This document shows, piece after piece, positions 25,181 to 33,754 of a DNA stretch of 64,000 nt (position 1 is its first letter; each line of letters begins with the position of its first letter). The notes beneath the pieces are model-generated. The model ran no database searches. It saw only the letters and a program-made list of their open reading frames with translations, and was not told where the DNA came from. The translations under genes were made by a program, and so were the position numbers. The stretch is taken from assembly GCA_001595385.3 (NCBI GenBank), contig LVEI03000001.1, forward strand, positions 2,171,344 through 2,235,343, written 5' to 3'. Source of the stretch: Deltaproteobacteria bacterium GWC2_55_46. Lineage in GTDB: Bacteria > Desulfobacterota > GWC2-55-46.

Positions 25181-26395
25181 ATGGGCGGGACGGTTTCCAT
25201 GATAGAAAACACTGAAGACAATACACTAACAACGCGCGAACTGAGCCTGCATCTTGGCCCTCAGCACCCTTCAAGCCATGGCGTACTGCACCTTGTCATC
25301 GGGTTGGACGGAGAGCGGGTCACAAGCTGCGAGCCAGATATCGGGTATCTCCACAGGGGCACCGAGAAGATAGCGGAGAACCTCCTCTATCACCAGTTCG
25401 TCCCGTATACCGACAGGCTCGACTACATGTGCGCCATGAGCAACAACCTGGCGTACGTTACGGCGGTTGAAAAGCTCATCGGGATCGAGATACCCGAGAG
25501 GGCCAAGTATATAAGGGTCATAGCGGCGGAGCTTTCCAGGATCGCCGGGCACCTGATGGGCCTTGGCGCCTGGGCTGTCGACCTCGGGGCCATGAGCATC
25601 CTCCTTTACGCGATAAGGGAAAGGGAGATGGTCCTCGATATATTCGAGAGGCTCTGCGGCGCGCGCCTTACGCTCACCTATCTCAGGGTCGGCGGTGTCA
25701 GGTACGAATTCACCGATGGCTGCAGGGACGCCTGTGCCGAGCTCGTAAAGACGCTGCCGGGCAAGATCGACGAGTACGAGACGATACTCAGCGGCAACAG
25801 GATATGGCTGGAGAGGAACAGGGGCGTAGGCATTATATCCGCGGATGAGGCGATAAACCTGGGCCTTTCCGGCCCGCCTCTTCGCGCAAGCGGCGTCAAC
25901 TGGGACATCAGGAAGGACGAACCGTACCTCGTCTACGACAGGCTGAACTTCGACGTCCCCACAGGCACCAACGGCGACTCCTTCGACCGCTACATGGTGA
26001 GGATCATCGAGATGAGGCAGTCGGTCCGCATGATAGAGCAGTGCCTGAAAGAGATGCCCGGCGGGCCTTTCAACGTGGAGATGCCGGAGATAGTGCCTCC
26101 GCCAAAGCCCGACGTCTACAATAACATGGAGAACCTTATCCACCATTTCAAGTACGTCTCTTCAGGCTTCAAGGCCCCTGTGGGCGAGATCTACTCGGCG
26201 ATAGAGGCGCCCAAGGGCGAGCTTGGAGTATATATAGTCGGCGACGGCACAGAGCGCCCCTACAGGCTTAAATTGCGGGTGCCGTCGTTCATGAACCTCC
26301 AGTCGCTTGAGCATATGGTCAAGGGCTCTTACCTGGCGGACGTAATAGCGGTACTTTCAAGCATCGACCCGGTCTTCGGGGAGTGCGACAAGTAA
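25181..26395 (+). CDS. nuoD: NADH-quinone oxidoreductase subunit D
   Basis: The 404-residue protein is the large quinone-site subunit, descended from [NiFe]-hydrogenase large subunits. It contains LHLGPQHPSSHGVLHLV near 26-43, DIGYLHRGTEKIAE, VGGVRYEF and a C-terminal SSIDPVFGECDK. Another ATG at 25199 is a possible start; neither has a strong ribosome-binding site. It lies 15 bases after nuoC. Confidence 0.96.
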   Translation: MGGTVSMIENTEDNTLTTRELSLHLGPQHPSSHGVLHLVIGLDGERVTSCEPDIGYLHRGTEKIAENLLYHQFVPYTDRLDYMCAMSNNLAYVTAVEKLIGIEIPERAKYIRVIAAELSRIAGHLMGLGAWAVDLGAMSILLYAIREREMVLDIFERLCGARLTLTYLRVGGVRYEFTDGCRDACAELVKTLPGKIDEYETILSGNRIWLERNRGVGIISADEAINLGLSGPPLRASGVNWDIRKDEPYLVYDRLNFDVPTGTNGDSFDRYMVRIIEMRQSVRMIEQCLKEMPGGPFNVEMPEIVPPPKPDVYNNMENLIHHFKYVSSGFKAPVGEIYSAIEAPKGELGVYIVGDGTERPYRLKLRVPSFMNLQSLEHMVKGSYLADVIAVLSSIDPVFGECDK

Positions 26396-26405
26396 TTTCA
26401 AGGGC

Positions 26406-26882
26406 ATGGGTATGCTTTCAGCAGAGGCAAAAAAGGAAATTGAAACGGCCCTCAAGAAGTACCATAACAAGAGGTCCGCGGTCATGGAGGCGCTCCGCAT
26501 AGCGCAACGGGAGAACGGCGGGCATCTGACCAGACAGCAGATGGATGAGCTAGCCGCGATCCTTGAAATGCGCCCCGTAGAGGTCAACGCTGCCGCGGCC
26601 TTCTACACCATGTATAACATAGACAAGCCCGTGGGCAAAAATCATATCCAGGTGTGCAGGAACATATCCTGCTCGCTCATGGGCGCCGAGCACTTGATAG
26701 GCCACATGGAAAGGACCCTTGGCATAAAGACAGGGGAGACCACACAGGACAAGAGGTTCACCCTTTCCACGGTAGAGTGCCTCGGCTCATGCGGAACGGC
26801 CCCCATGATGCAGATCAACGACGACTTCTACGAGAACCTGACTGAGGCGAAGATCGACGAGCTGTTGAAGAACCTGAAGTGA
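26406..26882 (+). CDS. nuoE: NADH-quinone oxidoreductase subunit E
   Basis: A 158-residue thioredoxin-fold subunit binding the 2Fe-2S cluster N1a: the first cysteine pair is in VCRNISCSLMGA and the second in ECLGSCGTAPMMQIND. It is part of the NADH-oxidising module with NuoF and NuoG. An in-frame ATG six bases later is also possible. It follows nuoD by 10 bases and is separated from nuoF by 90 bases without a visible promoter. Confidence 0.95.
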   Translation: MGMLSAEAKKEIETALKKYHNKRSAVMEALRIAQRENGGHLTRQQMDELAAILEMRPVEVNAAAAFYTMYNIDKPVGKNHIQVCRNISCSLMGAEHLIGHMERTLGIKTGETTQDKRFTLSTVECLGSCGTAPMMQINDDFYENLTEAKIDELLKNLK

Positions 26883-26972
26883 AGCGCGCAAACGAAAGCT
26901 GGAGCGAAACCCGGACTGCGGCTAAATCGGCCGGGCCGGGGCAACGCAAGAGCCTTGAAAGATAATTATTAA

Positions 26973-28235
26973 ATGGAAAAAGTACTCCTGAAAAATCACG
27001 GGAAAGCCGATTCGCACAAGATAGCGAACTATATCGCGAACGGCGGGTACAAGGCGCTTGCGGCCGCCTTGAAGCTCAGGCCCGACAACATCATCCAGAT
27101 GGTCAAGGACTCGGGGATGAGGGGGCGCGGAGGAGCGGGCTTCTCAACCGGCCTCAAGTGGAGCTTCATACCAAAAGACCCGACCCTGCAGAAGTACCTG
27201 TGCTGCAACGCCGACGAGGGCGAGCCGGGGACCTTCAAGGACAGGGGCATCATGGACCATGACCCGCACCTCCTCGTCGAGGGAATGATGATATCGAGTT
27301 ACGCCATAGGCGCGACCGTGTCCTATATCTATATAAGGGGCGAGTTCGTATACGGCGCGAGGAGGCTCGAAGAGGCTATTCAGGAGGCGTACGCCAAGGG
27401 CTACCTCGGCAAGAACATCATGGGGAGCGGCTTCGACCATGACATGTACGTGCACCGCGGGTACGGCGCTTATATATGCGGTGAAGAGACCGCGTTGCTC
27501 GAATCTATTGAGGGCTACAGGGCGCAGCCCAGGAAAAAGCCGCCCTTCCCGGCGCTCGCTGGCCTTTATGGGAAGCCCACGGTCATAAACAACGTTGAAA
27601 CGCTTGCCTGCATACCGGCCATCATCGAGAAAGGTCCGGAATGGTTCTCCAGGATGGGGCCTGAGAAGAGCCCAGGGCCCAAGATATTCGGCGTAAGCGG
27701 GCACGTTAAGAGGCCGGGCCTCTATGAGTTGCCCATGGGGACGACGGCAAGGGACCTTATATACAACCACTGCGGCGGGATGCTACGCGAGGACAGGCCG
27801 ATCAAGGCATTTATCCCCGGCGGCGTAAGCGCCCCGATGCTCCTGCCCGCAGACCTCGATACCCCGCTTGATTTCGACTCGCTGGCGGCGAAGGGGACGA
27901 TGCTCGGTTCCGGCGCGGTTATAGTGATGGATACGTCCACCTGCATGGTGAAGACGGCCTACATCATAAACAGGTTCTTCAGCCACGAGTCATGCGGTAA
28001 GTGCACCCCGTGCAGGGACGGCACGCCATGGCTCACGAAGGTGCTCCGCAGGATCGAGCACGGCGAGGGAAGGGCGGGCGATGTGGATCTCCTGGAGAGC
28101 CTGTGCGGCAACATATTCGGGCGCACCTTCTGCCCGCTTGGAGACGGGGCGGTCATGGCCTTGAGAGGGGCCTTGAAGCACTTCAGGAATGAGTTCGAAT
28201 ACCATATAGAACACAAAAGGTGCATGGCTTCATAG
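26973..28235 (+). CDS. nuoF: NADH-quinone oxidoreductase subunit F
   Basis: The 420-residue flavoprotein oxidises NADH. The glycine-rich NADH site GRGGAGFSTGLKW (near 50-62), the FMN-region NADEGEPGTFKDR, and the C-terminal SCGKCTPCRDGT (cluster N3 ligands) are all present. With NuoE and NuoG the full NADH module is intact, so this complex I should use NADH rather than ferredoxin or F420. The presumed ribosome-binding site is weak. Confidence 0.96.
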   Translation: MEKVLLKNHGKADSHKIANYIANGGYKALAAALKLRPDNIIQMVKDSGMRGRGGAGFSTGLKWSFIPKDPTLQKYLCCNADEGEPGTFKDRGIMDHDPHLLVEGMMISSYAIGATVSYIYIRGEFVYGARRLEEAIQEAYAKGYLGKNIMGSGFDHDMYVHRGYGAYICGEETALLESIEGYRAQPRKKPPFPALAGLYGKPTVINNVETLACIPAIIEKGPEWFSRMGPEKSPGPKIFGVSGHVKRPGLYELPMGTTARDLIYNHCGGMLREDRPIKAFIPGGVSAPMLLPADLDTPLDFDSLAAKGTMLGSGAVIVMDTSTCMVKTAYIINRFFSHESCGKCTPCRDGTPWLTKVLRRIEHGEGRAGDVDLLESLCGNIFGRTFCPLGDGAVMALRGALKHFRNEFEYHIEHKRCMAS

Positions 28236-28264
28236 AAGCCTCATAACGGGACCGGTTTAGCGAG

Positions 28265-30739
28265 ATGGTAACTATAAAGATAAACGGAATAGAGGTGGCG
28301 GTAGAGGAGAATACCCTCATACTGGACGCCGCGAGGCAGGCTGGCTTCGATATCCCTACCTTCTGCTACCAGGCCGACCTCATGGGCATAGGCTCGTGCA
28401 GGATGTGCCTTGTGGAGATTGAGGGGCAGAAAAAATTGCAGCCCTCGTGCGTTACTCCCGTGTTGAACGGGATGGCCATCAATACCGAGACAGCCAACGT
28501 GCAGGCCGCCAGGGCCGGCGTGCTCGAGTTCCTGCTGGCCAACCACGCCATGGACTGCCCGGTCTGCGACAAGGCGGGCGAGTGCGAGCTGCAGGACATG
28601 GTCCACAAGCACGGCCCCCACACCGGGAGGCACGCTGAGCCCAAGTTCAAGTTCCACCAGAAAGATTACCAGTTAAGCCCGGTCATCATAAAGAACTCCA
28701 ACAGGTGCGTGCAGTGCATGAAGTGCGTAAGGGTCTGCCGCGAGGTAGTCGGGCAGAACGTGCTCGGCGCCCTCGGAAGGGGAGACCACCAGGAGCCTAC
28801 GAGCTTCTTTAGAGGCCTCCTTGACTGCGACCACTGCGGCAACTGCATCGAGGTATGCCCTGTGGGCTGCTTCATGAGGCTTCCCTACAGGTACAAGGCG
28901 CGTCCATGGGACCTGAAGGGGGCGGATACCGTCTGCCCGTACTGCGCCACCGGGTGCAGGACGGTCCTTGAGGAAAGGGACGGGACTGTCCTGAGGTCAA
29001 GGGCCCAGCTCGGCGTAGGCATCAACAGCGAAACGCTTTGCGCAAAGGGCAGGTTCGGCTTCGACTACATCTCCAGCCCGGAGAGGTTGACCTCCCCGAT
29101 GGTAAGAAAATCCGGGAACCTCGTGGCTGTGAGCTGGGAAGAGGCATTCGACTACATAAAGGAAAAGACAGGCTCGATATCCCCTGACGCTATAGGAGGC
29201 ATAGCCTCGGCGAGGCTTACGAACGAAGAGCTATTCTCCTTCCAGAGGCTCATGAGGGGCGCCATCGGCACCGCGAATATCGACTCGACCTCAAGGTGGC
29301 CTTCTGAGGCCGTCGAGGGCTTTATTTCCGCGATGTCCATGGACTCAGGGGGCACGTCGATATTCGACTGCGTGACCTCTGACGCGGTCCTTGTGATCGG
29401 CTCCGCTGTCTCCGATGAAAACCCGGTCGTCGACTATATTTTAAGGCGCACTTCGGGCGCCAGGAACATGAACCTGATAATAGCCTCGTCAAGAGGCATG
29501 AAGCTCGATAGCTCCGCCAACCTGACCGTAAGGCATACGCCGGCCGGCGAGGGGGCCCTCCTTGAAGCTATAGCTGCCATACTTGCCGGTAAGGAGTCGG
29601 AGGCCAAGACACTCGATTCCGCCGGGGTCTCCATAGAAGAGGTAAGGGCTGCCGCTGCGAAGCTCAAGGGCTCCGAGAAGGTAAGCGTCATGGCGGGGAC
29701 CGCCTTCCTGAGGCACCCGCAGGGCATAGGCGCGCTTTCTGTCTTTATAAGGACGCTCGAAGGGCTTGGCAAGAAGGTCTCAAAGCTACCACTCCTTGAC
29801 AGGAGCAACCAGCGCGGCGCGTGGGAGATGGGAGTCCACCCGGGATTGGAGCCCGGATACAAACGGGGGGCCAAACAGGGCCTGGGCACCGACCGTATGC
29901 TGGAGGCCGCGAGGGGCGGCTCCATTGAGATGCTCTATCTCGCCGGGACCGACGTCCTCGCGATGTATGGCGACGAGTCGTTCGCCAGGGAGGCGCTCTC
30001 CCGGCTTAAGCTCCTTATAGTCCAGGACCTCTTCATCACAGAGAGCGCGAGGCTTGCGCATGTGGTGCTGCCAGGGGCGGCTCTCGCTGAGAAGGACGGG
30101 ACCCTTACCAACCAGGAAGGCAGGGTGCAGGCGACTAAGAGGATAGCGAACCCGCCGGGACAGGCAAAGACGGACCTCGAAATCTTCTCTGCCTTCGGCA
30201 ATTGCCTGGATGGCGCCTTCCCGGCAAAGGCGGACCATGCGGCGCTCTTCGATGAGATAAGGCTTGCTACCGGCACCTACGCAGGGGTAAGCCTTCTCTT
30301 CAACAATAAAAAGACCAAGCACAACGGGCTTGATAATAAAGAAGCGCTTGTCATGGCCGCTGCTGCGAAGATAGAGGCAAGCTCTGATTTCAAGGCGGAG
30401 GCGACAGCCGGGCCTCAGGGCTATCCCTTCATACTCGTCACTGGAAATCACCTTTTCCACTCCGGCAGGGTCTCGAGGAAGTCCGAGAGCCTCATGGGGC
30501 TTCTGAAGGAAGCGATCGTGGAGATAAGCGAAGAGGACGCGGCGAGGCTCGGCCTTTCAAGCGGCCAGAAGGTGAAGGTAAGGGGCAAGAACTACGAAGC
30601 GAGCCTGCTGCTGCGGACGCGCCAGGGCACGAAGAGCGGAGTAGCCTTTATCCCTGAGAATTTTGAGAGCGCCCCGGTCAACAGGTTCTTCAAAAGGGGC
30701 GAGGGTCTGCAGAGGGTCGCGATAGAGAAGTCGTATTGA
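28265..30739 (+). CDS. nuoG: NADH-quinone oxidoreductase subunit G
   Basis: An 824-residue iron-sulfur subunit. In order: an N-terminal 2Fe-2S ferredoxin domain (GSCRMCLVEI...QPSC), the N5-type CPVCDKAGECELQD, N4-type CVQCMKCVRVC with CDHCGNCIEVCPVGC, then the N7-type motif CPYCATGC (near 220) and a molybdopterin-oxidoreductase-like region without obvious Mo ligands. It has the long C-terminal domain of many bacterial NuoG proteins. It follows nuoF by 29 bases. Confidence 0.95.
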   Translation: MVTIKINGIEVAVEENTLILDAARQAGFDIPTFCYQADLMGIGSCRMCLVEIEGQKKLQPSCVTPVLNGMAINTETANVQAARAGVLEFLLANHAMDCPVCDKAGECELQDMVHKHGPHTGRHAEPKFKFHQKDYQLSPVIIKNSNRCVQCMKCVRVCREVVGQNVLGALGRGDHQEPTSFFRGLLDCDHCGNCIEVCPVGCFMRLPYRYKARPWDLKGADTVCPYCATGCRTVLEERDGTVLRSRAQLGVGINSETLCAKGRFGFDYISSPERLTSPMVRKSGNLVAVSWEEAFDYIKEKTGSISPDAIGGIASARLTNEELFSFQRLMRGAIGTANIDSTSRWPSEAVEGFISAMSMDSGGTSIFDCVTSDAVLVIGSAVSDENPVVDYILRRTSGARNMNLIIASSRGMKLDSSANLTVRHTPAGEGALLEAIAAILAGKESEAKTLDSAGVSIEEVRAAAAKLKGSEKVSVMAGTAFLRHPQGIGALSVFIRTLEGLGKKVSKLPLLDRSNQRGAWEMGVHPGLEPGYKRGAKQGLGTDRMLEAARGGSIEMLYLAGTDVLAMYGDESFAREALSRLKLLIVQDLFITESARLAHVVLPGAALAEKDGTLTNQEGRVQATKRIANPPGQAKTDLEIFSAFGNCLDGAFPAKADHAALFDEIRLATGTYAGVSLLFNNKKTKHNGLDNKEALVMAAAAKIEASSDFKAEATAGPQGYPFILVTGNHLFHSGRVSRKSESLMGLLKEAIVEISEEDAARLGLSSGQKVKVRGKNYEASLLLRTRQGTKSGVAFIPENFESAPVNRFFKRGEGLQRVAIEKSY

Positions 30740-30785
30740 CCGGGTTTGAAAAAAAAACAGGAACGCCTCTTAAAGGAGGTAGGGA

Positions 30786-31259
30786 ATGATCGACGCAAAA
30801 TTGTTGAGGGAAGTCCAGTTTTTTGCCGACCTTACGGACAACGAGGTTGCCGCTATCGCCCCGATAGTGAACAAGAAAAGCTTCAAGGTCGGGGACACGA
30901 TCTTCAAGGAGTCCGAAGACGGCCAGTCGATCTTCATAATAAGGAGGGGAGAGGTAAAGGCCTGCAAGACCGCCCCTGACGGAGAGCTCTTTACCCTTAC
31001 AATAATGAAGGACGGAGATATCTTCGGCGAGATGAGCTTCCTCGACGGCAGGCCAAGGTCAGCTACCGTAGTGGCCGTCTCCGACCTCGAGACGTACGTA
31101 ATAGATAAGCAGGACTTTGAAACGCTTGTAGACGATCACCCGAGGATAATATACAAGCTCCTTAGAAATATCGTGTTCACTATCCATTCGATAGTGCGCG
31201 GCATGAACTCGAGATATATAGAGATGATAAATTACATGTGGGGCAGAAAAAGAGGGTAG
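30786..31259 (+). CDS. Cyclic nucleotide-binding domain protein inside the nuo operon
   Basis: A 157-residue protein that is essentially one CRP/PKA-type sensor domain: FADLTDNEVAAIAPIV, IIRRGEVKACKTAPDGE, GDIFGEMSFLDGRPRSATVVAVSDLETYVI, with a C-terminal helix but no DNA-binding helix-turn-helix. The phosphate-binding cassette (FGEMSFLDGRPRSA) has the Glu and Arg expected for cAMP or cGMP binding. It has its own AGGAGGT ribosome-binding site and lies between nuoG and nuoH. A regulatory role on complex I is possible but inferred. Confidence 0.85.
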   Translation: MIDAKLLREVQFFADLTDNEVAAIAPIVNKKSFKVGDTIFKESEDGQSIFIIRRGEVKACKTAPDGELFTLTIMKDGDIFGEMSFLDGRPRSATVVAVSDLETYVIDKQDFETLVDDHPRIIYKLLRNIVFTIHSIVRGMNSRYIEMINYMWGRKRG

Positions 31260-31283
31260 GTTTTAACCCTCGGAATAGACAAG

Positions 31284-32318
31284 ATGCCGGATACAGGAAC
31301 CCTGATAGAAGTATTGATAATAATCGTGAAGGTGTGGGCCGTGACCGCGATCCTGTTCAGCCTTCCCATGCCCCTTACCTGGATGGAGAGGAAGGTAGCG
31401 GGCCACATACACGTGAGGCTCGGCCCCATGAGGGTAGGCCCGCACGGGATCCTGCAGCCTCTGGCCGACACGCTCAAGCTCATACTCAAGGAGGATATCG
31501 TCCCTGAAAAGGCCGACAGGTTCCTCTTCAAGCTGGCGCCGCTTATCGCCATGGTGCCCGCGTTCCTTGTCTTCGTGGCCATACCTTTCGGCGACAAGGT
31601 CACCATCCCGTTCATTGACAAGGAGCTTACGCTCTACCTCTCAGATATGAACGTCGGCATCCTCTACATACTCGCCATAGGCGGCCTGGGCATCTACGGG
31701 GTCATCTTCGGCGGATGGGCGTCAAACTCAAAGTACGCGCTCCTGGGCGGCCTCCGTTCGTCGGCGCAGATGATAAGCTACGAGATATCCCTGAGCTTCG
31801 CCGCCATCGGCGTTGTTATGATGTCCGACTCTTTAAACCTGCTCGACATGGTGAGGAGCCAGGCCGGCGGCATATTCCACTGGAACATCCTGTACCTTCC
31901 CATCGGGCCGGTGTGGTTCGTGATATTCCTCATCGCGGCCCTCGCCGAGATGAACCGCATACCCTTCGACCTCCCGGAGGACGAAGGCACACTGGCCTCT
32001 GGTTTCCATACCGAGTACAGCGGCATGAGGTTCTCGTACTTCATGCTCGCCGAGTACATCGCGCTTGTGACGGTATCGGTCCTCACCGTCATAATGTTCT
32101 TCGGCGGGTGGAACCCGCCCATAGACCATCCGCTCTTTAACATGGTGCCGGCCTTGTTCTGGTTTATCGGCAAGGTGGTGTTTTTCATATACTTCTTCAT
32201 GTGGCTCAGGTTCACTCTCCCACGGTACAGGTATGACCAGCTTATGACCATCGGCTGGAAGGTGCTGATACCGCTTTCGCTGGTTAGCGTGCTTATAACA
32301 GGGTTGATGAAAATATGA
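31284..32318 (+). CDS. nuoH: NADH-quinone oxidoreductase subunit H
   Basis: The 344-residue membrane subunit contributes to the quinone cavity. The diagnostic WMERKVAGHIHVRLGPMRVGPHG (from residue 33), GIYGVIFGGWASNSKYALLG and AEMNRIPFDLPEDEGTLASGFHTEYSGMRF are present. Its stop overlaps the nuoI start. Confidence 0.96.
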   Translation: MPDTGTLIEVLIIIVKVWAVTAILFSLPMPLTWMERKVAGHIHVRLGPMRVGPHGILQPLADTLKLILKEDIVPEKADRFLFKLAPLIAMVPAFLVFVAIPFGDKVTIPFIDKELTLYLSDMNVGILYILAIGGLGIYGVIFGGWASNSKYALLGGLRSSAQMISYEISLSFAAIGVVMMSDSLNLLDMVRSQAGGIFHWNILYLPIGPVWFVIFLIAALAEMNRIPFDLPEDEGTLASGFHTEYSGMRFSYFMLAEYIALVTVSVLTVIMFFGGWNPPIDHPLFNMVPALFWFIGKVVFFIYFFMWLRFTLPRYRYDQLMTIGWKVLIPLSLVSVLITGLMKI

Positions 32319-32887
32319 GTAACGGCGCAAGCAGGATAGCAGACTTCATAAAGAAGGCCCTTTTCGTCGATTTCATCAAGGGGCTCGCTATAACGCTCAG
32401 GTATAACGTATCGAAGAGCATAACGCTCAGGTACCCTGACGAGGAGAAGTGGGTCCCGTACAGGCGCTTTCGCGGCCAGCACACGCTCAACAAGGACGCG
32501 AACGGCAGGGAGCTCTGTGTTGCCTGCGAACTCTGCGCCAAGGCCTGCCCCACGAAGTGCATAACCGTCATCCCGATGGAGGACGATTCTGGCATCGGGA
32601 TATCCGACAGGGTTGCCAAGGTCTGGAAGGTCGAGCTTACGAGGTGCCTGTTCTGCGGGTACTGCGAGGACGCCTGCCCGACAAAGGCGGTAAGGCTCGG
32701 AAGGGATTTTGAGCTTGCCTGCGTGGACCTCTCCTGCACTTCAAAGGCGAAGGAAGAGCTTCTGAGGCCGCAGTCGATCCCCGAGAGCATACAGGGCGGT
32801 TTCGTAGTAAGGTCGAAGTTCGTGAGGTCGCCTGAAGGCATAAAGGTGGTCCCGGACCTGAGGATGTCGAAGAAAAGGCCCTTATAG
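32315..32887 (+). CDS. nuoI: NADH-quinone oxidoreductase subunit I
   Basis: A 190-residue two-[4Fe-4S] ferredoxin-like subunit (clusters N6a and N6b) with CVACELCAKACPTKC near 70-84 and CLFCGYCEDACPTKA near 110-124. It is coupled to nuoH by a four-base overlap. The frame ends at 32887; a 68-base gap precedes nuoJ. Confidence 0.95.
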   Translation: MSNGASRIADFIKKALFVDFIKGLAITLRYNVSKSITLRYPDEEKWVPYRRFRGQHTLNKDANGRELCVACELCAKACPTKCITVIPMEDDSGIGISDRVAKVWKVELTRCLFCGYCEDACPTKAVRLGRDFELACVDLSCTSKAKEELLRPQSIPESIQGGFVVRSKFVRSPEGIKVVPDLRMSKKRPL

Positions 32888-32955
32888 AGGCCGGTTGCCC
32901 CCGCCACGCGTATTTAAGGGCGAGGGGGCGAGATATATATATACCAAGGACGATT

Positions 32956-33450
32956 ATGGAAAAATTTTTCTTCCTGATGTTTGCCGTCACAGCCGTCTGT
33001 TCCGCTACGGCGGTGGTCTCGCTCAGGAACCCGGTTCACAGCGCTATCTCGCTCATGCTCTGCCTTTTCCAGGTGGCGGCCCTCTTTATCCTTTTGAGGT
33101 CACCGTTCGTAGCCATGGTCCAGGTATTCATATACGTTGGCGCGGTCATGGTCCTCTTCCTTTTCGTGGTCCTTGTGCTCGACATGCGAAAGACCATGAT
33201 GGAGACGTTCCCGCCGGTGGACAGGAGGCTTGTCTTCGGGGTCATCCTGGTCCTTGCCGCCGAGATGCTCTTTTTCATATTCGCCAGCCCCGGGGTCGAC
33301 GTCGTCCCGGCGCCCACAGACGGGTCAACGGTTGAATCCATCGGGAAGCTGCTTTTCACGAAGTACCTCTTCCCGTTCGAGGTCGTATCGGTCATCCTGC
33401 TCGCGGCGTTGGTCGCGGCGTTAGTCATGGTAAAGGAGCGTAAGAGCTGA
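32956..33450 (+). CDS. nuoJ: NADH-quinone oxidoreductase subunit J
   Basis: A 164-residue membrane subunit with five predicted helices, including the conserved [24 protein letters not shown] segment with its pi-bulge helix. The start [22 protein letters not shown] is typical. The stop overlaps the nuoK ATG. Confidence 0.93.
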   Translation: MEKFFFLMFAVTAVCSATAVVSLRNPVHSAISLMLCLFQVAALFILLRSPFVAMVQVFIYVGAVMVLFLFVVLVLDMRKTMMETFPPVDRRLVFGVILVLAAEMLFFIFASPGVDVVPAPTDGSTVESIGKLLFTKYLFPFEVVSVILLAALVAALVMVKERKS

Positions 33451-33752
33451 TGGTCCCGATCTCCTGGTACATAGCCCTTGCCGCGATCCTGTTCCTTATC
33501 GGGGTGGCCGGGGTCCTTACGAGGCGCAATATCATAATCGTCCTTATGTCCATAGAGCTGATGCTCAACTCGGTGAACATAAACTTCGTCGCGTTCTCGT
33601 ATCTCCTTAACGATATGAACGGGCAGATATTCACCATCTTTACCATAACGGTCACAGCGGCAGAGGTGGCTGTGGCGCTCGGCATACTGATAGCACTTGT
33701 AAGAAACAGCAAAACGTTCAATGTCGACGAGCTCGACACGTTGAAGGGGTAG
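33450..33752 (+). CDS. nuoK: NADH-quinone oxidoreductase subunit K
   Basis: A 100-residue, three-helix subunit starting [27 protein letters not shown], with the conserved [17 protein letters not shown] and [18 protein letters not shown] containing the membrane glutamates of the proton path. It overlaps nuoJ by one base and nuoM by one. nuoL, which normally follows nuoK, is not present here. Confidence 0.95.
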   Translation: MVPISWYIALAAILFLIGVAGVLTRRNIIIVLMSIELMLNSVNINFVAFSYLLNDMNGQIFTIFTITVTAAEVAVALGILIALVRNSKTFNVDELDTLKG

Positions 33753-33754
33753 TG

